Positions 27,678-37,706 of a stretch of DNA of 57,074 bases are shown one piece after another. The first letter of the stretch is position 1. Each line of letters opens with the position of its first letter. Origin of the DNA: Veillonellaceae bacterium. Its GTDB lineage: Bacteria; Bacillota; Negativicutes; Veillonellales; Negativicoccaceae. The notes beneath the pieces were generated by a model. The model did not search any database. It was not told the DNA's origin and was given only the letters and a program-made list of their open reading frames with translations. The translations under genes were made by a program, and so were the position numbers. The stretch covers positions 1-57,074 of the forward strand of contig JALELM010000006.1 of NCBI GenBank assembly GCA_022771805.1, in the 5' to 3' direction.

Positions 27678-28930
27678 TCTTCAGTCTGTAAACGGGCGAC
27701 CAAGTCCTCCATTGCAATGCTTTCCTGCGTGCTTTCCTGCAGGTTTCGCAAAGTAATTCGACTCTGTGCCAGTTCATCTTCGCCCATAATTATAGCATAT
27801 TTTATTCCCGCTTTAGCCAGCTGTTTGAAACGGCTTCGCATGCTGCGCCCCGCCAAATCCGTATCGACAGCCAAGCCGGCCGCACGCAGCTCCTGCGCCA
27901 GGGCAAAACCGGCTCGGTCGGCCGCTTCACCATGTGTAACCAGCGCCGCCAACGGTTTTTCGCCGGTCTCCGGCAGCAGGTTCTGCATGGCCAAGGCCAG
28001 TAAAAGGCGCTCCAACCCGACGGCAAAACCGATACCCGGTGTCGCGGGTCCGCCGATCTCTTCGACCAGGCCGTCATAGCGACCGCCGCCGCACACGGCG
28101 CTCTGTGCTCCGAGCGGCAGGTACTGAATCTCGAATGCCGTCTTGGTGTAGTAATCGAGCCCGCGCACGAGGTGCGGATCCAAGGTAAAGGCAATTCCCG
28201 CCGCCGTCAGATATTCCTGCACCGCAGCAAAGTGCGTGCGGCAGTCTTCACAAAGATAATCCGTCAGCAGCGGCGCGCCGGCCGCTACACGTCGGCATCC
28301 CTCTTCCTTGCAGTCCAACAGACGCAGCGGATTTTTGTCCAACCGGCTGCGACAATCTTTACACAGTTCGTCGCTCTGCGCCGTGAAATACTCCACCAGC
28401 GCCTGCCGATATGCCGGGCGACATTGCGGACAGCCGACGGAATTGATCAGCAATTCCAGTTCTTGCAAACCGAGTTCACGGAACAACTGCAAGGCCAATG
28501 CGATGATTTCCGCATCCGCCTGCGGTGACGCGCTGCCGAGAATTTCCGTGCCGAACTGATGAAACTCACGATACCGTCCGGCTTGCGGCCGGTCATAACG
28601 GAACATAGAGCCGATGTAGTACCAGCGCTCCACACCCTGATTGGCATAGATTTTGTGCTCCAAGTAAGCACGCACGGCCGAAGCCGTATTTTCCGGCCGC
28701 AGCGTCAGCGAACGATCCCCCCGATCCGTAAATGTATACATCTCTTTGGACACGACATCCGTCGTCTCACCGATACCGCGCTGAAACAGTTCCGTCTGCT
28801 CGAACATCGGGGTGCGGATTTCCGCAAATCCGTACCGCGAGCAAATCCGGCGGATTTTCGCTTCCACATACTGCCATTGGGCACTTTGCGGCGGCAGGAT
28901 ATCCTGCGTACCGCGCAGGGCTTTGATCAT
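27674..28930 (-). CDS. hisS: Histidyl-tRNA synthetase
   Basis: 418 residues, class II. IKALRGTQDILP at the N-terminus, motif 2 region FRYDRPQAGRYREFHQFGTE, the HisA signature LVRGLDYYTKTAFEI, and a C-terminal anticodon-binding domain (LVTHGEAADRAGFALAQELR). A cysteine-rich insert (CPQC...CKDC) near residues 165-200 is common in Firmicute HisRS. AAAGGAG precedes the start; the ATG overlaps the hemZ stop. Confidence 0.97.
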   Translation of the reverse strand: MIKALRGTQDILPPQSAQWQYVEAKIRRICSRYGFAEIRTPMFEQTELFQRGIGETTDVVSKEMYTFTDRGDRSLTLRPENTASAVRAYLEHKIYANQGVERWYYIGSMFRYDRPQAGRYREFHQFGTEILGSASPQADAEIIALALQLFRELGLQELELLINSVGCPQCRPAYRQALVEYFTAQSDELCKDCRSRLDKNPLRLLDCKEEGCRRVAAGAPLLTDYLCEDCRTHFAAVQEYLTAAGIAFTLDPHLVRGLDYYTKTAFEIQYLPLGAQSAVCGGGRYDGLVEEIGGPATPGIGFAVGLERLLLALAMQNLLPETGEKPLAALVTHGEAADRAGFALAQELRAAGLAVDTDLAGRSMRSRFKQLAKAGIKYAIIMGEDELAQSRITLRNLQESTQESIAMEDLVARLQTEE

Positions 28931-30384
28931 ATTGTTCGCTCCTTTGTCATCGCCTCAAACAACTCCTCGCGTTTGACAAGCCAAGCGGCAAGTTCCGTCC
29001 GGTACCGATCGGGATCCCGGGGAAAATAGCAACGCGTCAATTGAAAGGCTTCATTACGTATTACTTTATTGGTGGCACCGGGACCGATCCCCAGTACCGG
29101 CAAGCGTTCCGCCATCATTTGCATATTATACAGACAGGCCGTCCCGGGCAACGCATAGCCGAGGTTCGGTAAATCGGCCTGTAAATATTTCTGTCGATAG
29201 AGATAGTACGGCAGGTATCCCGCTGCCCGCAAAGTCGTTGCGGCCGCACGCACCATAGCATAAGTTGCCGTTTCCCCCGGCAGGTCGGTCGACTCCTGCC
29301 CTGCCAACGGGCTCCCGCGCTTTAACGCCAGCGTATGGACGGTGACATTCGCCGGCCGCAGCCGACATACTGCCGCCAAGTTTTCCGCCATATCCGCCGC
29401 CGTCTGTCCCGGCAGTCCCGCGATGAAATCCATATTGATTACGGAAAAGCCGAGTTCGGTCGCCGTTTCATACATCCGATACACTTCCTCGGTCGTATGC
29501 GTACGCCCCACCCGGCGCAACAGTCGATCCTGCAAGGTTTGCGGATTGATGCTCAGGCGATTGACCCCGGCCGCCCGCAACACATGCAGTTTTTCTTCGG
29601 TCAATGTATCCGGCCGTCCCGCTTCCACAGTATACTCGGTCGCCGGCGTCAGCGGCAACGCGGAACGGACAGTCGCCAACAGTCGTGCCAACTCCCGAGC
29701 GGGCAGCACCGTCGGTGTACCGCCTCCGTAGTAGAAGGCTTCCACCGTCCGCCCCGTGCTCTGCAGCAATTCGCCCGCCGCTTCCACGTCCCGACACAGA
29801 GCGGCCAGAAACGGCTCCCAATTCTCCTGCGGGCGCGCCACCCGCGTCGGGAAGGAGCAGTACAGGCAATGGCTCGGACAATAGGGGATCCCCATATAAA
29901 CAATTGTCCGGCCGCCTATTTCCGACGTCTGCGCCGGCACAAAACGCGCCTGCACATCGGCGATGTCAAGCAGCAGCCGGCGGAGTTCCGGCGCGACACG
30001 CAAGTCCGTAAGCAAAGCTTCGGCTCGGGTATTCCAATCCGGCTGACCGAAAAAACGCTGCAACAACTTGCTCGGCCGCATACCGTTCAGGTAACCCCAG
30101 GCGCCGAGTGATTGCCCCGTCTCTGCCGTCAGGAAGTTTTGCAGCGCCCGTCCCGCCGCCATGCGATCGGCGAGCCCCGCCGCCCGGTGCTGCGTCCCGT
30201 CGGGAGCGCGAAGCAACAGTTCCCAGCTGCCCTCACTCGCTCGAATGCGAACCTGCCAGCCCGGCACTTCCGCATCCTGCCGAAACCCGTACCGCAGCAT
30301 GGTTTGCGCCACCATCGATTCAAAAGAGAGCGGCACGTCCTTCGTAAACCGGCGTATCACGATGAGCGGCGTTTTCTCCGGCAA
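28927..30384 (-). CDS. hemZ: Radical SAM coproporphyrinogen dehydrogenase-like protein HemZ
   Basis: 485 residues. The radical-SAM cysteine motif is C169-x3-C173-x2-C176 (YCPSHCLYCSFPT), preceded by YMGIPY as in HemN/HemW proteins. The N-terminal ~155 residues are the extra domain characteristic of the HemZ subfamily. The HemN family oxidises coproporphyrinogen III without oxygen; HemZ of Bacillus is assigned this role but evidence is weaker than for HemN. The listed start is a TTG without a clear ribosome-binding site; a GTG at 30360 overlapping the fur stop (GTGA) is an equally good, coupled start. Confidence 0.9.
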   Translation of the reverse strand: MPEKTPLIVIRRFTKDVPLSFESMVAQTMLRYGFRQDAEVPGWQVRIRASEGSWELLLRAPDGTQHRAAGLADRMAAGRALQNFLTAETGQSLGAWGYLNGMRPSKLLQRFFGQPDWNTRAEALLTDLRVAPELRRLLLDIADVQARFVPAQTSEIGGRTIVYMGIPYCPSHCLYCSFPTRVARPQENWEPFLAALCRDVEAAGELLQSTGRTVEAFYYGGGTPTVLPARELARLLATVRSALPLTPATEYTVEAGRPDTLTEEKLHVLRAAGVNRLSINPQTLQDRLLRRVGRTHTTEEVYRMYETATELGFSVINMDFIAGLPGQTAADMAENLAAVCRLRPANVTVHTLALKRGSPLAGQESTDLPGETATYAMVRAAATTLRAAGYLPYYLYRQKYLQADLPNLGYALPGTACLYNMQMMAERLPVLGIGPGATNKVIRNEAFQLTRCYFPRDPDRYRTELAAWLVKREELFEAMTKERTI

Positions 30385-30815
30385 TTACGGCAATAACCGT
30401 ACATTTTCAGCACGTGATCGACCACTTGAAAGCGCTCTTCTTCCTCAATCGCCTCTTCCAACGGTTCGAGCATATCGTATTCAAATTCGCGAATTTCACC
30501 GCAGTCCAAGCAGATCAGGTGATGATGAAAGTGCGGCATCGAATCGTCCAGCAGTTCATAGCGGGCGCGGCCGTCGCCGAAGTCGAGTTTTTTCAGCAGG
30601 CCGAGCTCGACAAACAGATCCAGCGTACGATATACGGTCGCCAAGCCGATATACGGCTGAATTTCCTTGACCATATTGTACACCTCTTCCGCGCTCATGT
30701 GTTTGTCTTCGCTGTCGACGAACACCCGCAAGATATCTTGCCGCTGTGTGGTAAATTTGTACTTATGCTCCTTGATTTTTTCGCGCAATGTTTTCATTAT
30801 TTCCTGTTGCTTCAT
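30357..30815 (-). CDS. fur: Fur-family metal-responsive transcriptional regulator
   Basis: 152 residues. Winged helix at about 15-85 (FTTQRQDILRVF, TVYRTLDLFVELGLL), then the metal/dimer domain with HFHHH (95-99), C102-LD-C105 and a second C142-RN-C145 pair, the structural-zinc signature of Fur/PerR/Zur. GGGAGG at 6-nt spacing supports the start. Fur, PerR and Zur cannot be separated safely by eye. It lies directly before hemZ and after a permease, in a long operon that starts with recJ, so it is probably expressed with housekeeping genes rather than autoregulated from an adjacent promoter. Confidence 0.9.
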   Translation of the reverse strand: MKQQEIMKTLREKIKEHKYKFTTQRQDILRVFVDSEDKHMSAEEVYNMVKEIQPYIGLATVYRTLDLFVELGLLKKLDFGDGRARYELLDDSMPHFHHHLICLDCGEIREFEYDMLEPLEEAIEEEERFQVVDHVLKMYGYCRNCRRKRRSS

Positions 30816-30830
30816 GATAATCCTCCCTTT

Positions 30831-31895
30831 TTACGATTGCCGCTGCGCCAATTCTTCATAGGTATTGTAATACCACATATGTTTCGCACACACTTTCAGA
30901 ACCGCCAATGTCGGTACTGCCAACATCATCCCGAAAAGCCCCAGCAGCGCCGAGCCGATAAGGACACCGGCAATAATCGCCACGGGGTGAATCTGAATGA
31001 CATTTCCCATCAGTTTCGGCATGAGCAGATGTCCGTCCGCCTGCTGAACGATAATGTAAAACACCAGCACCTTCAGCGCCAGTGCGGGACTGATCGTCGC
31101 CGCCAGCAAAATCGGCGGGATCGCCCCGACAATCGGCCCGACAATCGGCACCAGTTCCACCAAGCCCGCCAAGAGCGCGATCACCAACGGGTACGGCACA
31201 CCGAAGAAATACATCCCGATGAAAACCGTCACCGCCATAAACAGACATAACAGCAGCTGACCGCGGATATAGGCACTCAGCATGTAGTCCGTTTCTTCAA
31301 TTACATTCAGAATATGGCGGCGGTATCGCTGCGGAAACAGCCCCGCAAACAGCTGCTTGAATTCGGCTCCGTTTTTCAGCATATAGAACGTGATGATCGG
31401 CACGACGACCAGTTCGATCAGCGTGCTCGTAAAGGCCCAGATGGCAAAGATGCCGTTTTTGGCCAATTCCGCCAAATAGTTACCCGCCCGGACGGCGAGA
31501 TCGCTCAATACGGTTTGCACATCCCGCGGAATGAATTCGAAGTAGTTGCGCTGCAGATAGTCCGCCAGCTGTACCGCCTGATCCGCCATTTCCGGCACTT
31601 GCAGGATGAAGAGCTCGAATTCATGCACAAACGGTACGATAATGCTGTTGCCGATGAGAACCAATACCAGTATGAAAATGATAAACGAGAGAATAATTGC
31701 CAGATCAATCGGCACCCAATGGCGATTTCTGTAGCGTGTCCAACGCATGATTGCATTGACCAACGGCCGCAACACCAGGCAAAGGAACAAGGCCAGAATG
31801 AAAGGCACCACAATCCAGGGCACATAGTATATCAGCAGGCAAATCGCCGCTACAATGGCGATCCGCAGCCAAAACTGGGTGTCTTTCTTTACCAT
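30831..31895 (-). CDS. AI-2E family transporter (PerM/YdiK-like membrane protein)
   Basis: 354 residues with about eight membrane helices and the family signature near the C-terminus (GLVELVPIVGPIVGAIPPILLA and GNVIQIHPVAIIAGVLIG). The family includes TqsA and Na+/H+ antiporters, so substrate cannot be given. It overlaps the end of the metallo-beta-lactamase-fold gene by 7 bases and is 15 bp ahead of fur. Confidence 0.88.
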   Translation of the reverse strand: MVKKDTQFWLRIAIVAAICLLIYYVPWIVVPFILALFLCLVLRPLVNAIMRWTRYRNRHWVPIDLAIILSFIIFILVLVLIGNSIIVPFVHEFELFILQVPEMADQAVQLADYLQRNYFEFIPRDVQTVLSDLAVRAGNYLAELAKNGIFAIWAFTSTLIELVVVPIITFYMLKNGAEFKQLFAGLFPQRYRRHILNVIEETDYMLSAYIRGQLLLCLFMAVTVFIGMYFFGVPYPLVIALLAGLVELVPIVGPIVGAIPPILLAATISPALALKVLVFYIIVQQADGHLLMPKLMGNVIQIHPVAIIAGVLIGSALLGLFGMMLAVPTLAVLKVCAKHMWYYNTYEELAQRQS

Positions 31896-32542
31896 AGATT
31901 TCCTCCGAATTGTCCGCCCAGGAAGGGATTGTACATTTTTTCCTCACCGATTTGCGTTGCCGGTCCGTGCCCGGAGAGCACCACCGTTTCCTCCGGCAAG
32001 GTCAGCAGTTCCGTCCGGATCGACTGCAACAATTCTTCCAGCGAGCCGCCCGGGAAATCCGTCCGACCGATGGAGCCGTTGAAGAGCGCATCGCCGGAAA
32101 ATACTACCCCGACCTCTTGGTCATATAAACTGATTCCGCCCGGCGTATGTCCCGGCGTTTCCAGCACTTCGAGCGAAATCGAGCCGAGCTCCACCCGATC
32201 GCCGGCTTTGATATATTCGTCCGCCGGCTCCGTCGTCACCGGTGTCGAATGATATGCCGACAGGTTCAAGCGCGGATCGGCGAGATAGGCCGCGTCCGCT
32301 TCGTGCATCAACACGGGGACGGCGGGGTACGCCTTACGCAGCTCCGGCAGCGCGCCGATATGGTCGCCGTGGCCATGGGTCAAAACGATCTTCTTCAAAT
32401 GCAGATTCCGTTCCGACAGTACCTTTTTGATAACTTCCGGCTCGCCGGCGGGATCGATGAGCAGCGCATCGTTCGTCGCTTCATCGATCAGAACGTAGCA
32501 GTTCGTAGCGAGGTCGCCCAGAGTCATGCTGATAATTTTCAT
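31889..32542 (-). CDS. MBL-fold metallo-hydrolase (glyoxalase II-like)
   Basis: 217 residues from the ATG at 32542 (GAGG at 5-nt spacing; a GTG two codons earlier is too close to it). The binuclear metal motif is H56-G-H58-G-D60-H61 (LTHGHGDHIG), with downstream ligands in TPGHTPGGISLY and SGHGPATQIGEE. Short single-domain proteins of this group hydrolyse thioesters such as lactoylglutathione-like substrates; the true substrate is unknown. It follows dtd after 7 bp. Confidence 0.9.
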   Translation of the reverse strand: MKIISMTLGDLATNCYVLIDEATNDALLIDPAGEPEVIKKVLSERNLHLKKIVLTHGHGDHIGALPELRKAYPAVPVLMHEADAAYLADPRLNLSAYHSTPVTTEPADEYIKAGDRVELGSISLEVLETPGHTPGGISLYDQEVGVVFSGDALFNGSIGRTDFPGGSLEELLQSIRTELLTLPEETVVLSGHGPATQIGEEKMYNPFLGGQFGGNLW

Positions 32543-32549
32543 ATGCACC

Positions 32550-32999
32550 TCAAAACAGCTTCCGACTGTCCAGGAGCATGGTCACCGGACCGTCATTTAC
32601 CAACTCCACCTGCATTTCCGCGGCGAAAATACCGGTGGCAACTGTTACGCCTTCCGCCCGACAGGCAGCCGCCAGTTCCTCGTACAGGCGCTTGGCCAAC
32701 TCCGGCGGAGCTGCGGACGAAAATCCCGGCCGCCGCCCCTTGCGACAGTCGCCATATAGCGTAAACTGCGAGACGATCAGCAGTTCGCCCGCCGTGTCCA
32801 AAAGCGAGCGATTCATCTTGCCCGCGTCATCTTCGAAAATACGCAGATGCAAAATCTTATCTTTCATATACTGCACATCGGTCGCCGTATCTTCCGGCCC
32901 CACGCCCAGAAGCACGGTCAGCCCCGCACCGATCCTGCCGACGACTTCGCCGTCGACCGTCACCTGTGAGCGCAGCGTTCGTTGCAATACCGCTCGCAT
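32550..32999 (-). CDS. dtd: D-aminoacyl-tRNA deacylase
   Basis: 149 residues, standard length. The catalytic [17 protein letters not shown] motif and the C-terminal [12 protein letters not shown] (the NxGP(V/F)T cis-Gly-Pro proofreading motif) are intact. It removes D-amino acids and glycine mischarged onto tRNAs. The ATG shares a base with the relA stop (TGATG). relA-dtd adjacency is widespread in Firmicutes. Confidence 0.97.
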   Translation of the reverse strand: MRAVLQRTLRSQVTVDGEVVGRIGAGLTVLLGVGPEDTATDVQYMKDKILHLRIFEDDAGKMNRSLLDTAGELLIVSQFTLYGDCRKGRRPGFSSAAPPELAKRLYEELAAACRAEGVTVATGIFAAEMQVELVNDGPVTMLLDSRKLF

Positions 33000-35212
33000 C
33001 AGCTACCTCCCGCCGTCTGCAACCGGCGCACGGAATAGATATCCTTCACCCGCCGCAGCTTGGTCATCACATAATCCAATTGCTGTAAATCTTTTATTTG
33101 CACCCCGAGACGAATCTTCGCTATTTTATTCTGCGGCAGATCCGCATTGATCGAACCGATGGAAATTTTCATTTCGGACATAATCGCCCAAATATCTTCC
33201 AGCAACGCCGTCCGATCATATGCCTCGATTTCCACGACTACCAAGAATGTCTCGTTGGCACCGTATTGCCAGCTGACCTCAATCAGCCGTGCGGGATCCG
33301 TGTTATTCACCACATTGATACAGTCCAGGCGATGCACGGAAACGCCCCGCCCGCGTGTAATAAAGCCGATGACCGCATCGCCCGGAACCGGATTGCAGCA
33401 GCGTGCCATGTGTACGAGCAGCCCCGGCTCACCCTTGACGAGAATGCCGCCGTTGCCTTTGGCCGCCGTTTTATGTACCCGCAAACTGTCCAGTGTCTGC
33501 TGCAACTGCGACGGCAAGGGATTTTCTTTTGCCTCTTCCTTCTTATGCGCGTCAATCAGCTTGACCAAAATCCCCTTGACCGTGATACCGCCGTAGCCCG
33601 TCGCCGCCAGCATATCCTGCACGGTGCCGGCATGCAGTTGCTCCGCCAGTGCTTCCAGGCGCCCCGGCTTGTTCAGCACCTTCCAGTCGTAACCCTGCTT
33701 CTTGGCTTCACTTTCCAACGCTTCTTTTGCTTTGGCGATATTTTCTTCCCGGTTGGCCTTTTTGAACCAATTGCGGATTTTCGCCCGGCTTTCCGATGCT
33801 GCGACGATATTCAACCAGTCCAGGCTCGGACGCCCCGTCTTTGCCGTGATAATCGTCACGATATCGCCGTTTTGCAGTTTATGGTCGATCGGTACCATTT
33901 TACCGTTGACTTTCGCCCCGATACAGCGATGGCCGACTTCCGTATGAATACGATAGGCAAAGTCCAGCGGAATGGAGCCCTGCGGCAAGCCGATGACGTC
34001 TCCTTGCGGCGTAAATACGAATACTTCGTCCGCAAAGACATCGAGTTTCAACGAATCGACAAATTCCTTCGGATTGCTGGTATCCTGCCATTCCAACAGC
34101 TTACGCAGCCAGCCGACTTTTTCGTCAAAATCCTGATCGGCCGCCTTTCGTCCGCCCTCCTTGTAGCGCCAATGAGCGGCGACACCGTATTCTGCAACCT
34201 GGTGCATTTCATGCGTTCGAATTTGAATTTCGACCGGCTGCCCCTGTGTCCCGATGACCGTCGTATGCAAGGACTGGTACATGTTTTGCTTCGGCATGGC
34301 GATATAGTCTTTGAAGCGATACGGCAGCGGCGTCCACAGACTGTGTACGATGCCCAGCACGGCATAACAGTCCTGTACGGTATTGACGATAATCCGCGTC
34401 GCGTATAAATCATAGATCTCGCTTAAATCCTGCTTTTTCTTACGCAACTTTTTATAAATGCTGTAGAAATGTTTCGGACGACCGCTGATTTCCGCTTCAA
34501 TATGAGCCTTTTCCAATTCCTTGCGCAAAATATCAATGGTCGACATGACAATTTCTTCCCGTGCCTGCCGTTTCACCTTCATTTGCTCGACGAGATCGTA
34601 GTACTGAAGCGGCTCCAAATACCGGAAAGATAAGTCTTCCAGTTCCCATTTGATATTAAAGATCCCGAGTCGATGCGCCAACGGCGCAAAAATTTCCAAT
34701 GTCTCCCGGGCGATTCGTTTTTGCTTTTCTTCCCGCATAAAGGACAATGTCCGCATATTATGCAGTCGGTCGGCCAGCTTGATGACGACGACGCGCACAT
34801 CTTTTGCCATGGCGAGGAACATCTTGCGGTAGCTTTCCAGTTGCCGGTCTTCTTTTGTCTTGTAATCCATTTGCCCCAGCTTGGTTACGCCGTCCACCAG
34901 AAACGCCACTTCTTCGCCGAAGAGTATGCGAATATCCTCGAGCGTGTAGTCCGTGTCTTCCACCACATCATGCAATAGGGCTGCAATGATGCCGTCTACA
35001 TCCATCTCGAGTTCCGCACTGATTTGCGCCACCGCCAACGGGTGCAATATATAAGGTTCGCCGGAAGCCCGCTTTTGTGCGGCATGTGCCGTATCCGCCA
35101 ACTCAAATGCCTCACGGATCGGTTCATAATCCACATCCGGCAAGTAGCTGCGTACCGTCGCAACCAAGCGATTGTAGGCGGCTTCCTTATCGAAATCCGG
35201 TTGTGCCGTCAC
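32999..35212 (-). CDS. relA: Bifunctional (p)ppGpp synthetase/hydrolase (Rel/SpoT family)
   Basis: 737 residues. HD hydrolase domain ([11 protein letters not shown] and [10 protein letters not shown], with His57, His81 and Asp82), synthetase domain ([29 protein letters not shown]), TGS domain ([26 protein letters not shown]), a zinc-finger-like segment ([28 protein letters not shown]) and a C-terminal ACT domain. It makes and degrades the stringent-response alarmone at the ribosome. All metal-binding HD residues are present, so it is likely active in both directions. The ATG overlaps the recJ stop (ATGA). Confidence 0.97.
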   Translation of the reverse strand: MTAQPDFDKEAAYNRLVATVRSYLPDVDYEPIREAFELADTAHAAQKRASGEPYILHPLAVAQISAELEMDVDGIIAALLHDVVEDTDYTLEDIRILFGEEVAFLVDGVTKLGQMDYKTKEDRQLESYRKMFLAMAKDVRVVVIKLADRLHNMRTLSFMREEKQKRIARETLEIFAPLAHRLGIFNIKWELEDLSFRYLEPLQYYDLVEQMKVKRQAREEIVMSTIDILRKELEKAHIEAEISGRPKHFYSIYKKLRKKKQDLSEIYDLYATRIIVNTVQDCYAVLGIVHSLWTPLPYRFKDYIAMPKQNMYQSLHTTVIGTQGQPVEIQIRTHEMHQVAEYGVAAHWRYKEGGRKAADQDFDEKVGWLRKLLEWQDTSNPKEFVDSLKLDVFADEVFVFTPQGDVIGLPQGSIPLDFAYRIHTEVGHRCIGAKVNGKMVPIDHKLQNGDIVTIITAKTGRPSLDWLNIVAASESRAKIRNWFKKANREENIAKAKEALESEAKKQGYDWKVLNKPGRLEALAEQLHAGTVQDMLAATGYGGITVKGILVKLIDAHKKEEAKENPLPSQLQQTLDSLRVHKTAAKGNGGILVKGEPGLLVHMARCCNPVPGDAVIGFITRGRGVSVHRLDCINVVNNTDPARLIEVSWQYGANETFLVVVEIEAYDRTALLEDIWAIMSEMKISIGSINADLPQNKIAKIRLGVQIKDLQQLDYVMTKLRRVKDIYSVRRLQTAGGS

Positions 35213-37209
35213 CGTTCATCCTCCCTCGAATTGCAACGCCGATACGTCGGCGCCGCCGCCAGATCCAGCTTAACTTCTGCCGGTACCCAGCGATATTTCA
35301 ACTCGTCCTCTTCCGCTTCTTCCACTACGAGTCCCAACTCTTTCAGAATGCAAAGTCCGGTCAATGCGGTCCGTGCCGTATAGGGCCAACCGCGATACTC
35401 CGCCAACGCTGCTTCCGTCAACGCAACACTCTGCGGCTCATGCTGCAGATAGCCGTGCACAAAACGATAGACGGCCGCCACTTCGTCGCGCGTAATCGGC
35501 TGCAGCTCTGTTTCTTCCACATGTATATCCCGGATCACGCCCTGCACGTTTCGCACCTGTTGCCATTCATTTTCCTGCAACGCATAGACAAAGGAAATCC
35601 GATCCCCGCCGAAAACATCGCGCGTGCGATCCCCCATGCCCCAGCCGACCCAGTCCAGTTCGTACCCGCCTTGGCGCACATGCGCCTTGAGATGCCGGCG
35701 ATCTTTACCGATTCGCCGTATATCCCGTACCTGTGCATCATACGTAACAAAAAGAGGGGATGGATTGGTTTCGCCGAACGGTTCCAATTTTGCCAAGGCC
35801 TCGACAAACTCGATACTCACCTCGGACAAATGCAATTCGGCCGTTATATCCAATTGCGGGATAAAATCTTCCGGCTGTAAATGCAGGGCGACATATTCCT
35901 GCAGCCGCTGCCGCAAAGCAGGAATATTCTCCGCCGCCACGGAAAACCCGGCCGCCTGATGATGCCCGCCGAACTGCAGCAGCAGATCCTCGCAATACCG
36001 GAGCGCTTCATACATATTCAAGGCCGGTATACTTCGGCAGGATCCTTTCCCGATACCGTCCGTTACGGAAATCATCACGGTCGGTCGCGCCAGCATGTCC
36101 ACAAAACGCGAAGCGACGATCCCGATCACGCCGCCATGCCAACCCGCACCGTCAATAACCGGCATGCGGTCTTCCTCGGCGCCGAGCTCGCGCAAACGCG
36201 CCTGTGCCGCCTGCAACAATTCCCGCTCTTCCTGCTGTCGCGTCGCATTGATTTCACCGAGCTGCTCCGCCAACGCCGTCGCAGCCTCCGCATCCGTTGC
36301 CGTGAGCAACTCCACACCCAAGCGGGCATGCGCCATCCGCCCCGCCGCATTCAGTCGCGGAGCCAGTCCGAAGCCGATTCGCTCCGAGGTGACCGCATCG
36401 GCAGGAATCTGCGCGACTTCCAGCAGCGCCTTCAAGCCGACATTTTCGGTCGTCGCCATACGGCGTAACCCTTCCCGTACATAGATGCGGTTGTCATCCG
36501 TCAACGGCACCACATCCGCTACCGTACCCAATGCGACCAGTTCCACATCCGCCGTGTAGTCTTCGCCGCGTTCCGCCTGCCACAACAGACGGCACAGCGT
36601 GTAAGCGACACCCACTCCCGCCAAATTTTTGTCGGGATAGAGACAGCCCGGCTGTTTCGGATTGATCACCGCATAAGCCGGCGGTAATACTTCGCCCGGC
36701 TGATGATGATCGGTAATAATCAGATCGAGCCGCTCGCCGAACTGCTTCGCCAGCGCGACCGAAGCGATACCGCAGTCCACCGTAATGACCAATGTACAAC
36801 CCGTTTCACAAATGTGTTGCAGCGCCTCTTCCTGCAGACCGTAGCCCTCCTCGAGCCGATCGGGGATATAATAATCCGCTTTCCCGCCAAGTGCGCGCAA
36901 ACAACGCAGCACGACCGAAGTCGAGGTAATGCCGTCTACATCATAGTCCCCGTATACGACAATTCGCTCGCCGGTATGCAACGCGCGACGAATCCGTTCT
37001 ACCGCTCGTTCCGCTCCGCCCAGCAAGGATGCGGCGTAGCGGTCACTCAATCCCGCCCGAAAAAAACGCGCCGCTTTCGCCGCGTCGGTAATCCCTCTCG
37101 CTACGGCAATTTCGGCCACCGTGCGCGGCAAATTCCATTCTTGCATCAAGTATTCAATTGCTTTCGTATCGGTAGGGGAAGGCGCCACTTCCCAACGTTT
37201 CTTTCTCAT
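35209..37209 (-). CDS. recJ: Single-stranded-DNA-specific 5'-3' exonuclease RecJ
   Basis: 666 residues from the ATG at 37209 (GGGTG upstream). DHH phosphoesterase motifs: VVYGDYDVDGITSTS, VITVDCGIAS and IITDHHQPGE; DHHA1 motif GAGWHGGVIGIVASR and the GGHHQAAGFSV loop, then an OB-fold and extra C-terminal domain as in Bacillus-type RecJ. It acts in RecF-type recombination and mismatch/base excision repair. It is the first gene of a nine-gene unit running to aspS. Confidence 0.95.
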   Translation of the reverse strand: MRKKRWEVAPSPTDTKAIEYLMQEWNLPRTVAEIAVARGITDAAKAARFFRAGLSDRYAASLLGGAERAVERIRRALHTGERIVVYGDYDVDGITSTSVVLRCLRALGGKADYYIPDRLEEGYGLQEEALQHICETGCTLVITVDCGIASVALAKQFGERLDLIITDHHQPGEVLPPAYAVINPKQPGCLYPDKNLAGVGVAYTLCRLLWQAERGEDYTADVELVALGTVADVVPLTDDNRIYVREGLRRMATTENVGLKALLEVAQIPADAVTSERIGFGLAPRLNAAGRMAHARLGVELLTATDAEAATALAEQLGEINATRQQEERELLQAAQARLRELGAEEDRMPVIDGAGWHGGVIGIVASRFVDMLARPTVMISVTDGIGKGSCRSIPALNMYEALRYCEDLLLQFGGHHQAAGFSVAAENIPALRQRLQEYVALHLQPEDFIPQLDITAELHLSEVSIEFVEALAKLEPFGETNPSPLFVTYDAQVRDIRRIGKDRRHLKAHVRQGGYELDWVGWGMGDRTRDVFGGDRISFVYALQENEWQQVRNVQGVIRDIHVEETELQPITRDEVAAVYRFVHGYLQHEPQSVALTEAALAEYRGWPYTARTALTGLCILKELGLVVEEAEEDELKYRWVPAEVKLDLAAAPTYRRCNSREDER

Positions 37210-37620
37210 CTTTTCACCCGTATTGATTCTATATATATTTATTTTATCACTTTTCATTCTCAATTACTATTCAAAACAGCCGTTTTTCAGAATCTTTTTC
37301 ATTTCATTATATACATTCATGAGTACGGATTGCTTTCTTCGGAGAAAATATCATCCTTCACATCGGATTGCGCCGCACGGATAATCGTAAACGCGGTGGA
37401 GAAATAACGCGATCTCCCTGCCGTTCTCCATACAACTGATAATATCCCCGTGGAATCCATTCCCCGTATCCTTTCGTATCAAAATCCCCGCTGCCCCGCA
37501 ACGCAACCCAAACCAATACATAGTCCGGGCAAATGAAAAGGTCGTCGGCCTCTCTCCATTTTGTAAAGAAAGATAGCATGACTAAAGAATAAGTCCCGCT
37601 CCGATTGAAAAGAGAGGACA
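37210..37620. other. Intergenic region ahead of recJ
   Basis: About 410 bp between recJ and the terminator of the giant autotransporter. The 60 bp before recJ are AT-rich (TGATAAAATAAATATATA) and should contain its promoter, but no pair of boxes with standard spacing stands out. An open frame at 37358-37681 (minus, 107 codons) would start inside the terminator hairpin, has no well-placed ribosome-binding site and no recognised domain; I do not call it. Confidence 0.5.
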
Positions 37621-37663
37621 AAAACAAAAGAGCCGCGAGAATCACCTCGCAGCTCTTTGTTTT
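37621..37663 (-). terminator. Intrinsic terminator of the surface operon
   Basis: On the minus strand AAAGAGC-T-GCGAG, 6-nt loop, CTCGC-G-GCTCTTT, then TGTTTTTG. It starts about 45 nt after the autotransporter stop and is flanked by A and T runs, so it may work both ways. Confidence 0.9.
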
Positions 37664-37706
37664 ACCGAAGCATTGTTTCATGCTCCCGCTTGGAAGTTAC
37701 AGCCTC

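Noticed and set aside
37358-37681. 107-codon open frame (minus) between recJ and the giant autotransporter
   Set aside because: Its start lies in or beside the autotransporter terminator, the spacing to any ribosome-binding site is poor, and no domain is recognisable.
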